A stretch of DNA of 64,000 nucleotides, from contig NZ_JYBP01000003.1 in the NCBI RefSeq assembly GCF_000948285.1, positions 806,001-870,000 of the forward strand, given 5' to 3'. The notes beneath the pieces were generated by a model. It did no database searches. It was not told where the DNA came from and saw nothing but the letters and a program-made list of their open reading frames with translations. The position numbers were made by a program, and so were the translations under genes. This document shows, one piece after another, positions 1 through 11,214 of the stretch (within the stretch, counting starts at the first letter, position 1; each line of letters begins with the position of its first letter). This DNA is from Geobacillus kaustophilus. GTDB taxonomy: Bacteria > Bacillota > Bacilli > Bacillales > Anoxybacillaceae.

Positions 1-2
1 AA

Positions 3-242
3 GCGAAAGATCAACTGAAACTCGATGGGTACCGCGTTCGCGGGCGTCGGACGGTGAAACGGTATTGGATCTTGGTGCAGCTGACTTACGTGTACAGTAT
101 GTTCGAGTCCAACTGTGATTTTTCGGATGGGCTCGATCTCCTGCGCAAGAGAAAAGGACATAGCCTCGTGGAGTTCATTTACAGCGCAGCAAAACAAAAT
201 ATTCCTATTGACGCCGTGAAAACACAGCTCCACGTGGCATAA
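3..242 (+). pseudogene. C-terminal part of a DDE transposase, cut by the window edge
   Basis: An open frame enters from the left edge and gives 79 residues ending in a stop at 242. It carries basic and aromatic stretches (GYRVRGRRTVKRYW, then LVQLTYVYSMFES) that resemble the C-terminal region of IS4/IS701-type transposases, where a conserved R-W segment is followed by a hydrophobic helix. The catalytic residues would lie upstream and are not visible. I cannot tell whether the gene is intact outside the window. The assignment rests on general resemblance only; no terminal repeat was identified in the following 100 bases. Confidence 0.45.
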
Positions 243-348
243 GGGGTACCCTGTTTGTCTCTTTTTACATGGTAATTATTGTTATAAAAATTGCTCAACT
301 ACAGTTATATATAATAACGCGTAATTTGGTTGGTGATTTATAAAAAAA

Positions 349-2002
349 GTAACTGTTCAGCCATTACATAGAAAAAGTTTACGAGATCGGGTTTATTTCT
401 GTTCCCCTTGTCTATACTAGTACCATCCAAGACAAGGGAGGTGAAAAGGATGGCAACCGTTGTTTTTGATTTCCAACAAGCCGTTTTTACACTCGAAAGC
501 ATGGTCGCAAAAATTCAGCGCCAAGCACAAACGATTGAAAAACTCGTTCGAGAAAACGAGCAACTACGTCAAGAAAACCAACGGCTTCGACAAGAAACCC
601 AACAATGGAAAGCACGTATTGCAGAATTAGAAGCCTGTACGAAAAAAAACAGTACCCATAGCCATTTGCCGCCGTCTTCTGACCGGTTTGTGGCGAAATC
701 TCCTTCTCGCCAACCGTCGCCAAAACAGCCGGGAGGGCAGCCGGGGCACCGAGGAACGACGCTCCGCCAAGTACCAACCCCTGACCACCGAGTCCTTCAC
801 CGCGTGACCCAATGCAAAGGATGTGGTCACTCTCTAGAACATGTTGCTCCGCTTCAAGTAGACATTCGCCAAGTGTTCGACCTTCCCGTGGTTCGCATGG
901 AAGTGACTCAACACGAACGGGAAGTAAAGGGGTGTCCGGAATGTCATCTCGTCCAGCAGGCGGAGTTCCCTTTTTATGTCACAAATCATGTCCAATACGG
1001 TCCAGCCATCACTTCCCTTGTTTTATACTGGAATCATGCGCAGTTGATCCCGTACGAGCGTGTCACGGAGATGGTCAAAGCGCTAGTGGATCATTCGATA
1101 AGTGCAGGCACAGTCGTGAACATGACGAGACGGTGGCTGCCTGTGGTAGAAGCAGCGATCAAAGAGATCGACGCGGCGCTGCTCGCTTCCAAGACGTTGC
1201 ACGTCGATGAAACAAGTTTGCGTGTGAACGGAAAGAACCAATGGGTGCACGTGGCTTCCACTGCCAAGGTCACCCGATACGGACTTCATCGCTCTCGTGG
1301 AAAGCAAGCGACGGACGACATCGGGATCTTGCCACGGTACAAAGGAACGATGGTACACGATGCGTATTCGGTGTACCCGATGTACACAGAGGCGAGCCAT
1401 GCGCTTTGCCACGCCCATCATCTCCGGGAGCTTCGGGCATATACCGAACTTTACGGCCATTCATGGTCGAAAGAGATGACCGAAGCGCTGTTAGAGATGA
1501 AACAGGCGGTGGAGAACGCGGGCGGAGCTCTACCGGAAGAGGACGTCCGGTATTGGGAAGCCGTGTACGACGAGCTTCTAGCGAATGGCCGCCGAGAACT
1601 CGAGGAGCGTTGCCGACAAGGCAAGCAGGAAGGCGCCCGCAACGCGCAACATTTCATCCAGCGGCTAGAAAAGCGCAAGCAAGAAGCGCTTCTCTTCCTG
1701 CGAAAGAAAGAAGTGCCGTTTGACCACAACCAAGCCGAGCGCGATTTGCGGATGGTGAAAGTCAAACAAAAAATTTCCGGAACGTTTCGTCAGGAAGACG
1801 ATGCCGAGGCTTTCTGTGTCATGCGCAGCGTCATTTCTACCCTGCCAAAACACGGAAAGCCGGTTTGGGAATCGTTGCAACGACTTCTAAGTGGGGAGTC
1901 TCTCCAAACGATTCTCCATTCCTCCTAGGGCATTTTCGATACGGGAAATGCCCTATGGGTGCTGGATTCTGAAAATCTCACGAATATTGGCTGAATGGAT
2001 AC
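349..2002 (+). mobile_element. Complete IS66-family insertion sequence (ISBst12-like)
   Basis: The ends are imperfect inverted repeats: GTAACTGTTCAGCC at 349-362 and its near complement GGCTGAATGGATAC at 1989-2002. The element is flanked on both sides by the identical 8-bp sequence TAAAAAAA (341-348 and 2003-2010), the target-duplication size typical of IS66. It carries one transposase gene and no TnpA/TnpB accessory genes, as in the ISBst12 subgroup known from Geobacillus. Ends, duplication and full-length gene together suggest a fairly recent, possibly still active insertion. Confidence 0.9.
450..1928 (+). CDS. IS66-family transposase (TnpC type)
   Basis: 492 residues from ATG 450, chosen because GGGAGGTG lies just upstream; an in-frame ATG at 408 lacks such a site. 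Domain order fits IS66 TnpC: an N-terminal leucine-zipper-like coiled coil rich in Q, E and R (residues about 15-60), a proline-rich linker, a zinc-finger-like module (CKGCGH then CPEC, about residues 120-170), and a DDE core with HVDETSLRVNG, MVHDAYSVYP and the C-terminal NQAERDLRMVKVKQKISG block that holds the catalytic Glu. The length is normal for the family. It should catalyse movement of the surrounding element without separate helper proteins. Confidence 0.93.
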   Translation: MATVVFDFQQAVFTLESMVAKIQRQAQTIEKLVRENEQLRQENQRLRQETQQWKARIAELEACTKKNSTHSHLPPSSDRFVAKSPSRQPSPKQPGGQPGHRGTTLRQVPTPDHRVLHRVTQCKGCGHSLEHVAPLQVDIRQVFDLPVVRMEVTQHEREVKGCPECHLVQQAEFPFYVTNHVQYGPAITSLVLYWNHAQLIPYERVTEMVKALVDHSISAGTVVNMTRRWLPVVEAAIKEIDAALLASKTLHVDETSLRVNGKNQWVHVASTAKVTRYGLHRSRGKQATDDIGILPRYKGTMVHDAYSVYPMYTEASHALCHAHHLRELRAYTELYGHSWSKEMTEALLEMKQAVENAGGALPEEDVRYWEAVYDELLANGRRELEERCRQGKQEGARNAQHFIQRLEKRKQEALLFLRKKEVPFDHNQAERDLRMVKVKQKISGTFRQEDDAEAFCVMRSVISTLPKHGKPVWESLQRLLSGESLQTILHSS

Positions 2003-2010
2003 TAAAAAAA

Positions 2011-2169
2011 CCCGTGGTGCTAGATAAGCTTGAGCAAGCATAAAAATAGCCCTTGCCTAGCGGATCTTCTAATGAAAGTGCAACCTACCTTCGAAAGGAG
2101 AATCCCCTTGACGTATTCGCTGATGACACTCGGGCTAGTTGAGCGCTAAGACTTACCTAGCACCACGGG
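2011..2169. mobile_element. MITE-like 159-bp element with perfect 13-bp inverted repeats
   Basis: The outer ends are perfect complements: CCCGTGGTGCTAG at 2011-2023 and CTAGCACCACGGG at 2157-2169, with imperfect complementarity running a few bases further in. Both flanks carry TAAAAAAA (2003-2010 and 2170-2177). There is no coding capacity inside. This is the form of a non-autonomous element mobilised in trans. The left flank is also the right target duplication of the IS66 element, so three TAAAAAAA copies lie in a row around two elements. The parent transposon is not identified. Confidence 0.65.
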
Positions 2170-2186
2170 TAAAAAAATATATATAT

Positions 2187-2266
2187 TTAGTAAAATTTTT
2201 ATGTTGACAAATATCTAATTTTAACTTAAATTTATAATTAAATAAAAATTATCTAGGTAGGAGGGA
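2187..2266 (+). promoter_or_regulatory. Promoter of bgaB with a possible operator half-site
   Basis: TTGACA at 2204-2209 and TAAATT at 2227-2232 are 17 bases apart, followed by the ribosome site TAGGAGGGA before ATG 2271. Just upstream, TTTAGTAAAATTT (about 2187-2199) matches one arm and the centre of the inverted repeat that covers the galK promoter at 11157-11179. A common galactose regulator acting on both promoters is an inference from this match. Confidence 0.55.
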
Positions 2267-2270
2267 ATAT

Positions 2271-4313
2271 ATGAACATTCTATCCTCAATTTGTTACGGA
2301 GGAGATTACAACCCAGAGCAATGGCCGGAGAAAATTTGGTATGAAGATGCTAGGTTGATGCAAAGAGCGGGTGTGAATTTAGTATCCTTAGGCATTTTCA
2401 GTTGGGGTAAAATCGAGCCGTCTGATGGAGTATTTGACTTTGGATGGCTAGATAAGGTTATAGATATACTATATGACCATGGCGTTTATATTAACTTGGG
2501 GACGGCGACTGCAACTACTCCAGCTTGGTTTGTAAAAAAGTATCCAGATTCTTTGCCAATCGATGAAAGCGGTGTCATTCTTTCGTTTGGAAGTAGACAA
2601 CATTATTGTCCTAATCATCCTCAATTAATTATGCACATGAAAAGACTTGTAAGGGCTATAGCAGAACGTTATAAAAAACATCCGGCACTCAAAATGTGGC
2701 ATGTTAATAATGAGTATGCGTGTCATGTTTCTCGGTGTTTTTGCGAGAATTGTGCTGTTGCGTTTAGGAAGTGGTTGAAGGAAAGATATAAAACAATCGA
2801 TGAATTAAACGAACGTTGGGGTACAAACTTTTGGGGACAGCGGTACAATAATTGGGATGAAATTAATCCGCCTAGAAAGGTGCCAACTTTTATTAATCCA
2901 TCCCAAGAACTTGATTACTACCGTTTTATGAACGACTCAATCCTTAAATTGTTTTTAACGGAAAGGGAAATTTTACGTGAGGTAACGCCAGACATTCCGA
3001 TATCAACTAATTTCATGGGACCATTTAAACCGTTAAACTATTTTCAATGGGCTCAGTATGTAGATATTGTGACATGGGATTCATATCCTGATCCCAGAGA
3101 GGGATTGCCAATCCAGCACGCCATGATGAATGATCTTATGCGTAGTTTGAGGAAAGGTCAACCGTTTATTTTGATGGAACAGGTAACCTCACATGTTAAC
3201 TGGCGTGATATTAATGTTCCAAAACCGCCGGGTGTAATGCGCTTATGGAGTTATGCAACTATTGCCCGTGGTGCAGATGGTATTATGTTTTTTCAGTGGC
3301 GTCAAAGTAGAGCAGGAGCTGAAAAGTTCCATGGTGCAATGGTGCCACACTTTTTAAACGAAAACAATAGGATTTATACAGAAGTTACAGAGTTAGGGAA
3401 AGAATTGAAAAAATTGGACTGTTTGGTGGGATCTAGAATCAAGGCAGAGGTTGCGATCATTTTTGATTGGGAAAACTGGTGGGCGGTCGAGTTAGGATCT
3501 AAACCTCACAATAAACTAAAATATATTTCTATAGTGGAATCGTATTATAAAGAATTGTATAAACGTAACATTGCTGTTGATTTTGTGAGACCTTCTGATG
3601 ATCTAACAAAATACAAAGTGGTTATCGCTCCAATGTTATATATGGTTAAAGAGGGAGAAGACGAAAACTTACGGCAATTTGTTGCTAACGGTGGTACTTT
3701 GCTTGTCAGTTTCTTCAGTGACATTGTGGATGAAAATGACCGTGTATATCTTGGTGGATATCCTGGTCCTTTGCGAGATATTTTGGGGATTTTTGTTGAG
3801 GAATTTGTACCGTACCCAGAAATAAAGGTAAACAAAATATATAGTAACGATGGGGAGTATGATTGCACGAAGTGGGCAGATATAATCCACTTAGATGGGG
3901 CAGAACCTCTAGCAGCGTTTAAGGGGGATTGGTATGCAGGGTTGCCGGCGGTCACACGTAACTGCTACGGTAAAGGAGAGGGAATTTACGTCGGTACTCA
4001 CCCAAATAGTAATTATTTAGGCAGGCTTTTAGAACAGGTTTTCGCTAAACATCATATTAATCCTGCTCTTGAAGTAGTTGAAAATGTAGAGATGCAACAA
4101 AGAGAGACTGATGAATGGAAGTATTTAATTATTATCAATCATAATGATTACGAAGTGACAGTGTCACTGCCAAAAGATAAAACATATCAGAATATGATTG
4201 ATGGGAAATGTTTTCGAGGAGGTGAATTGAGGATTCAAGGGGTTGATGTAGCAGTGTTAAGAGAGCGTGATGAAGCCGGAAAGCTTGAAAGTTTAAGTAA
4301 ATTTTTTGGTTAA
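2271..4313 (+). CDS. bgaB: GH42 beta-galactosidase (BgaB type)
   Basis: 680 residues, cytoplasmic (no signal peptide), closely resembling the thermostable BgaB of Geobacillus stearothermophilus/kaustophilus as I remember it. It hydrolyses terminal beta-galactosides such as lactose and galacto-oligosaccharides. The TIM barrel begins at SSICYGGDYNPEQWPE; the acid/base is Glu148 (WHVNNEY) and the nucleophile Glu303 (FILMEQV), both placed by codon counting and both at the positions reported for BgaB. A cysteine cluster (HYCPNH, then CHVSRCFCENC) is the GH42 zinc site. A trimerisation domain and a small beta domain follow. It heads the AT-rich cassette with the transporter and lacZ; the start has a strong AGGAGGGA site. 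Confidence 0.95.
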   Translation: MNILSSICYGGDYNPEQWPEKIWYEDARLMQRAGVNLVSLGIFSWGKIEPSDGVFDFGWLDKVIDILYDHGVYINLGTATATTPAWFVKKYPDSLPIDESGVILSFGSRQHYCPNHPQLIMHMKRLVRAIAERYKKHPALKMWHVNNEYACHVSRCFCENCAVAFRKWLKERYKTIDELNERWGTNFWGQRYNNWDEINPPRKVPTFINPSQELDYYRFMNDSILKLFLTEREILREVTPDIPISTNFMGPFKPLNYFQWAQYVDIVTWDSYPDPREGLPIQHAMMNDLMRSLRKGQPFILMEQVTSHVNWRDINVPKPPGVMRLWSYATIARGADGIMFFQWRQSRAGAEKFHGAMVPHFLNENNRIYTEVTELGKELKKLDCLVGSRIKAEVAIIFDWENWWAVELGSKPHNKLKYISIVESYYKELYKRNIAVDFVRPSDDLTKYKVVIAPMLYMVKEGEDENLRQFVANGGTLLVSFFSDIVDENDRVYLGGYPGPLRDILGIFVEEFVPYPEIKVNKIYSNDGEYDCTKWADIIHLDGAEPLAAFKGDWYAGLPAVTRNCYGKGEGIYVGTHPNSNYLGRLLEQVFAKHHINPALEVVENVEMQQRETDEWKYLIIINHNDYEVTVSLPKDKTYQNMIDGKCFRGGELRIQGVDVAVLRERDEAGKLESLSKFFG

Positions 4314-4548
4314 AATACTTGTTTTTAGAGAAGTATCGTTCTGACAGTTGGCAACATAATATGCATAGGATGATAACGTCCATAAGTTATGAATATATGA
4401 AAAATTAGATTTTACGCAATCTTAGTGAAAAAGGCTCATTACATTAAGATAGCCAGTGAAAAATGTATGTTTTTCGTCTATATATTCTCAATTAGCCCCC
4501 TTTTCAGCAAAAGTTCGTAAGAATCAAGAAAATCAGGAGGGATTTTCT

Positions 4549-5838
4549 TTGAAAAAGATTTTGTCACTATTTTTAGTAAGTATTCTTTTATTAGCGGCTT
4601 GTTCTTCACAGTCGAAGACCGATGGGACTGCAGATGGGACAAAAAGTACGGATGAAATAACAGTGTGGACGTGGGATCCGAATTTCAACGTAAAAGCGAT
4701 GAAAATTGGAGAAGAGTTTTATAAGAAAGAAGATCCTAATTTTAAACTAAAAATTATTGAAAATGCTCAAGAAGATATCGTCCAAAAACTTAATACAAGC
4801 TTAAGTTCTGGCACAACAAAAGGGTTGCCAAATATCGTATTAATTGAAGACTATCGTGCACAGAGCTTCCTTAAAGCGTATCCTGATGCATTCTATGACC
4901 TATCAAAATATTTCAAAGCGGAAGATTTTGCTGAATATAAGCTTGCTCCCACTAGCTTAAATGGTAAACACTATGGACTTCCGTTTGATACAGGGGTTGC
5001 TGGATTATACGTGAGAACAGATTATTTACAAAAAGCAGGATATACTGTTGATGATTTACAAGGATTGGATTGGAATAAATATATTGAAATCGGGAAAAAG
5101 GTAAAACAAGCAACAGGTAAATATATGCTCGCACTCGATCCTAAAAATCTTGGGATTATTCGTGAGATGATTCAAACTAGTGGTTCATGGTATGTGAAAG
5201 AAGATGGGGTAACCCCACATTTGGCAGACAATGAGCCGCTGAAGGAAGCATTTAGAACTTACAAAGAGATTGTAAATGCGGGGATATCGAAACCTATTTC
5301 CGACTGGAGTCAATTTGTTGCTTCTTTTAATAGTGGGGCAGTTGCGTCCATTCCAACAGGAAACTGGATTACGGCTTCTGTTAAAGCTGAAGCTTCTCAA
5401 GCCGGCAAGTGGGCTGTTGTTCCTTTTCCGAAACAGTCGGGCATTCCTAACTCTGTTAATGCTACAAACCTAGGCGGAAGCTCTTGGTATGTGCTTAACA
5501 TTCCTGGAAAAGAAAAAGCGGCAGAATTTCTAGCTAAAACGTTTGGGTCAAATGTTGAGTTTTACGAAGCACTAAACAAAGAGATTGGAGCAATTGGCAC
5601 ATACAAACCAGCTGCTAATAGTGAGGCCTATAAGGCTGCAGATGAGTTTTTCGGAGGCCAAAGAATAACGGCTGATTTCTCCAAATGGATGAAAGAAATT
5701 CCTCAGGTGAACTACGGTGCACATACGTATGTGATTGAAGATATTTTAGCAGCTGCGTTGCAAGATTACTTAAAAGGCAAAGATCTTGATAAAGTGTTGG
5801 AAGATGCACAAAAACAGGCAGAACAACAAGTTAAATAA
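4549..5838 (+). CDS. ABC transporter sugar-binding lipoprotein (lactose/galactoside type)
   Basis: 429 residues from TTG 4549, chosen because AGGAGG (4535-4540) lies 8 bases upstream and the protein then begins with a textbook lipoprotein signal MKKILSLFLVSILLLAAC, Cys18 being the lipidated residue. The body is a family 1 extracellular solute-binding protein of the MalE/LacE type (VWTWDPNFN at the mature N-terminus, later GLPFDTGVAGLYVR). It lies between two beta-galactosidases and in front of two permeases, so the likely ligand is lactose or a galacto-oligosaccharide (compare lacE or B. subtilis ganS). No ATPase gene is nearby; a shared MsmX-type ATPase is the usual solution in Bacillaceae. 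Confidence 0.87.
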   Translation: MKKILSLFLVSILLLAACSSQSKTDGTADGTKSTDEITVWTWDPNFNVKAMKIGEEFYKKEDPNFKLKIIENAQEDIVQKLNTSLSSGTTKGLPNIVLIEDYRAQSFLKAYPDAFYDLSKYFKAEDFAEYKLAPTSLNGKHYGLPFDTGVAGLYVRTDYLQKAGYTVDDLQGLDWNKYIEIGKKVKQATGKYMLALDPKNLGIIREMIQTSGSWYVKEDGVTPHLADNEPLKEAFRTYKEIVNAGISKPISDWSQFVASFNSGAVASIPTGNWITASVKAEASQAGKWAVVPFPKQSGIPNSVNATNLGGSSWYVLNIPGKEKAAEFLAKTFGSNVEFYEALNKEIGAIGTYKPAANSEAYKAADEFFGGQRITADFSKWMKEIPQVNYGAHTYVIEDILAAALQDYLKGKDLDKVLEDAQKQAEQQVK

Positions 5839-5879
5839 ATATGGTACGCTCATTATGTTAAGAAAAATATAAAAAATTA

Positions 5880-6021
5880 AGCCCCGAGAGTCCGCTGACC
5901 TTCCTGGTTGTCATAGTAGAACCGTTCTACAGGCGGAGTGGTTCGGGGCTCTCCCATGAAAATACACATTCTCTGTGTTGCTGTTTTCATGCTTGGATAA
6001 GAGAGCAAGCCCCTCTCATAG
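5880..6021 (+). ncRNA. Structured intergenic RNA element between transporter genes
   Basis: The 226-base gap between binding protein and permease can fold into a branched shape. An outer stem AGCCCCGA (5880-5887) with TTCGGGGCT (5942-5950) encloses TCCGC/GCGGA (5891-5895 and 5933-5937), a GAC/GTC hairpin and the perfect hairpin GTAGAAC-C-GTTCTAC (5916-5930). A second hairpin follows (TGAAAA...TTTTCA, about 5957-5988), then GAGAG...CTCTC (6001-6015). No T-run follows, so this is not a plain terminator. It may set the binding-protein/permease ratio by RNA stability or be an inserted repeat. No known riboswitch was recognised. Confidence 0.5.
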
Positions 6022-6064
6022 ATGTTTCTTTCCATTACAAATATGATAAAGGAGTTGATATAGA

Positions 6065-7000
6065 TTGATTCCGCCAGCAAAAGCGAATCTAGATTTGATA
6101 ATAAAAACAGATCGAAACATTAATCAGAAGCACCGCATAAAAAACACAATAATTGGATGGTCTTTTGTAATACTGGCTACTATTATGATTTGCACATTTT
6201 ATTTTTATCCGATGGCTCGGGCCTTAATTCTTTCGTTACAATCAGGTTCAGGTACGAATCTAACCTTTGTCGGATTGAGAAATTATGCTCGTTTATTTAG
6301 TGATCCTACCTTTTTGATAACCGTAAAAAATACAGTGATATATCTTATTATTCAAGTTCCGATTATGATTATTCTCGCCTTATTCCTAGCTGTATTATTG
6401 AATAATCCGAAGCTAAAGCTGAGAGGTTTTTTTCGAACAGCAATTTTTTTACCATGCGTCACTTCCCTAGTTGCGTATTCTGTCATATTTAAATATTTGT
6501 TTAGTCAAGATGGCTTGATCAACGTTATGTTGATGAAATTCTCTCTTATATCTGAACCAATCAACTGGCTAGCTGATCCTTTTTGGGCTAAAGTGACCAT
6601 TATTATTGCCCTTACGTGGAGATGGACAGGCTATAATATGATTTTTTACTTATCTGCCCTACAAAATATCGATCACTCGATTTATGAAGCGGCTAAAATT
6701 GATGGTGCTTCGCCAGTTCAGCAGTTTTTTAAAATTACGATTCCGTTGTTAAAACCCATGATTTTGTTTACATCAATCACTTCAACAATCGGTACGCTCC
6801 AGCTGTTCGATGAAGTAATGAACATTACACAAGGGGGGCCGGGAAATGCAACGATGACGATTTCTCAATATATCTACAATCTTTCTTTTAAATATACCCC
6901 TGATTTCGGTTATGCAGCAACGGTTTCGTATGCGATTGTGATTATGATTGTATTTTTCTCTATTATTCAGTTTAAAGTGGCAGGTGATAAAAATGAGTAA
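6065..7000 (+). CDS. ABC sugar transporter permease (MalF/LacF type)
   Basis: 311 residues from TTG 6065, with AAAGGAG at 6048-6054. It is a binding-protein-dependent transport permease with six predicted membrane helices; the first follows a basic cytoplasmic N-terminus. The EAA loop that docks the ATPase reads YEAAKIDGASPVQQFFKIT and lies in the last third, as expected. It should pair with the next gene to form the channel for the upstream binding protein. The stop overlaps the next start by 8 bases, indicating translational coupling. Confidence 0.9.
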   Translation: MIPPAKANLDLIIKTDRNINQKHRIKNTIIGWSFVILATIMICTFYFYPMARALILSLQSGSGTNLTFVGLRNYARLFSDPTFLITVKNTVIYLIIQVPIMIILALFLAVLLNNPKLKLRGFFRTAIFLPCVTSLVAYSVIFKYLFSQDGLINVMLMKFSLISEPINWLADPFWAKVTIIIALTWRWTGYNMIFYLSALQNIDHSIYEAAKIDGASPVQQFFKITIPLLKPMILFTSITSTIGTLQLFDEVMNITQGGPGNATMTISQYIYNLSFKYTPDFGYAATVSYAIVIMIVFFSIIQFKVAGDKNE

Positions 7001-7817
7001 TCTCAAAAGCGTATTCAACTATACTGTCTTAACCATTGTATCCATTGTTTCTGTGTTTCCGTTTTTTTGGATGGTTGTTAGTGCGACGAATAAATCAGTA
7101 GAAGTGACGAAAGGACGGTTATTGCCAGGTAATCATTTTATGGAAAACTTCCGCAACCTGCTTGATAGCACTAATCTAGTCAATGCATTGATGAATTCAG
7201 CGAAAATTGCGATTATAACAACTTTACTCGCAATGTTGGTCTCCTCTTTGGCTGGTTACGGATTTGAAGTTTTTAAAAGCAAAACAAAAGATTTTGTATT
7301 CAATTTCTTGTTGCTTTCAATGATGATACCTTTTGCTGCTTTAATGGTTCCTTTGTTTAGAATGTTCGGGACGATATCACAGATATTTCCAGGTATCGGT
7401 ATTGATACAATGACAGCCGTCATTTTGCCGACAGTCACAACGGCATTTCTCATCTTTTTCTTCCGCCAAAGCACGAAAATGTTCCCAAAGGAAATTATTG
7501 AAGCAGGCCGAATTGATGGATTATCTGAGTGGGGGATATTCTTCAAGCTTTATGTCCCTACGATGAAAACAACCTATGCGGCTGCTGCCATTATAACGTT
7601 TATGTCGAGCTGGAACAGCTATTTATGGCCGCTTGTCATCTTGCAATCTCCGGAGAATCAGACGGTGCCATTACTCATATCAAATCTTGGATCGAGCTAC
7701 TCTCCGGACTTTGGAATGATTATGACCGCTATCGTGATCGCTACCTTGCCGACGGCGCTGATTTTCTTTTTCATGCAAAAGCACTTTGTTGCCGGGATGC
7801 TCGGTTCAGTAAAATGA
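6993..7817 (+). CDS. ABC sugar transporter permease (MalG/LacG type)
   Basis: 274 residues from ATG 6993, inside the end of the preceding gene, with GGTGA just upstream. Six membrane helices are predicted, and the EAA loop reads EAGRIDGLSEWGIFFKLYVP, where Gly replaces the second Ala of the usual EAA. The C-terminus (AGMLGSVK) is typical of MalG-type permeases. Together with the preceding permease it forms the translocation pore; lacZ follows after 21 bases, so all lie in one transcription unit. Confidence 0.9.
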   Translation: MSNLKSVFNYTVLTIVSIVSVFPFFWMVVSATNKSVEVTKGRLLPGNHFMENFRNLLDSTNLVNALMNSAKIAIITTLLAMLVSSLAGYGFEVFKSKTKDFVFNFLLLSMMIPFAALMVPLFRMFGTISQIFPGIGIDTMTAVILPTVTTAFLIFFFRQSTKMFPKEIIEAGRIDGLSEWGIFFKLYVPTMKTTYAAAAIITFMSSWNSYLWPLVILQSPENQTVPLLISNLGSSYSPDFGMIMTAIVIATLPTALIFFFMQKHFVAGMLGSVK

Positions 7818-7820
7818 TGA

Positions 7821-10880
<3,060 letters not shown>

Positions 10881-11156
10881 CGATAAAAGCATTATAGATG
10901 CAACGAAAAAGTTTAGAAATTATCCTTGACGGAAAAGTCGCTTGTCCATTTTTCGACTGTCGAAGGCGAGCCTGTGGCTTGCCTTTGTCACGACAAGGCG
11001 CGGTGGAAGACTGAACAACCACCCGATTCATAGGCCTATACATGGTTCTGAAAGCAGCGTTGTTCGGTCTCCCTATAGTCGATCCAATGCTCAGTAAAAG
11101 CTACAAATGTTAAAATTTCAATTTTATATATAATAATAAAGACTTTTTTTATTTTC
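10881..11156 (+). other. Non-coding lacZ-galK spacer with strong hairpins
   Basis: No gene is seen. A 9-bp stem AGGCGAGCC/GGCTTGCCT (10964-10972 and 10976-10984) with a 3-base loop is extended outside by GTCG/CGAC (10959-10962 and 10991-10994), and a further stem GGTGG/CCACC follows (11002-11006 and 11019-11023). There is no clear U-tract, so it is at best a weak terminator for the lac cassette. From about 11100 the sequence becomes very AT-rich and merges into the galK promoter. Confidence 0.45.
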
Positions 11157-11214
11157 TTTTAGTAAAATTTATACTAAAATATACACTAACGATTGATGTT
11201 TGGGAGGCGTAATA
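11157..11214 (+). promoter_or_regulatory. galK promoter with inverted-repeat operator
   Basis: TTTTAGTA (11157-11164) and TACTAAAA (11172-11179) form a perfect 8-7-8 inverted repeat. It overlaps a likely -10 box TATACT (11170-11175), so a bound protein would block RNA polymerase. GGGAGG (11202-11207) is the ribosome site for galK. The shape resembles the AT-rich GalR boxes of Firmicutes; the natural candidate regulator is GalR, encoded at the end of this operon. Binding is inferred, not shown. Confidence 0.65.

Noticed and set aside
5880-5950. Rho-independent terminator after the binding-protein gene
   Set aside because: The stem is branched with a long interior and no T-run follows, so it was described as a structured element instead.
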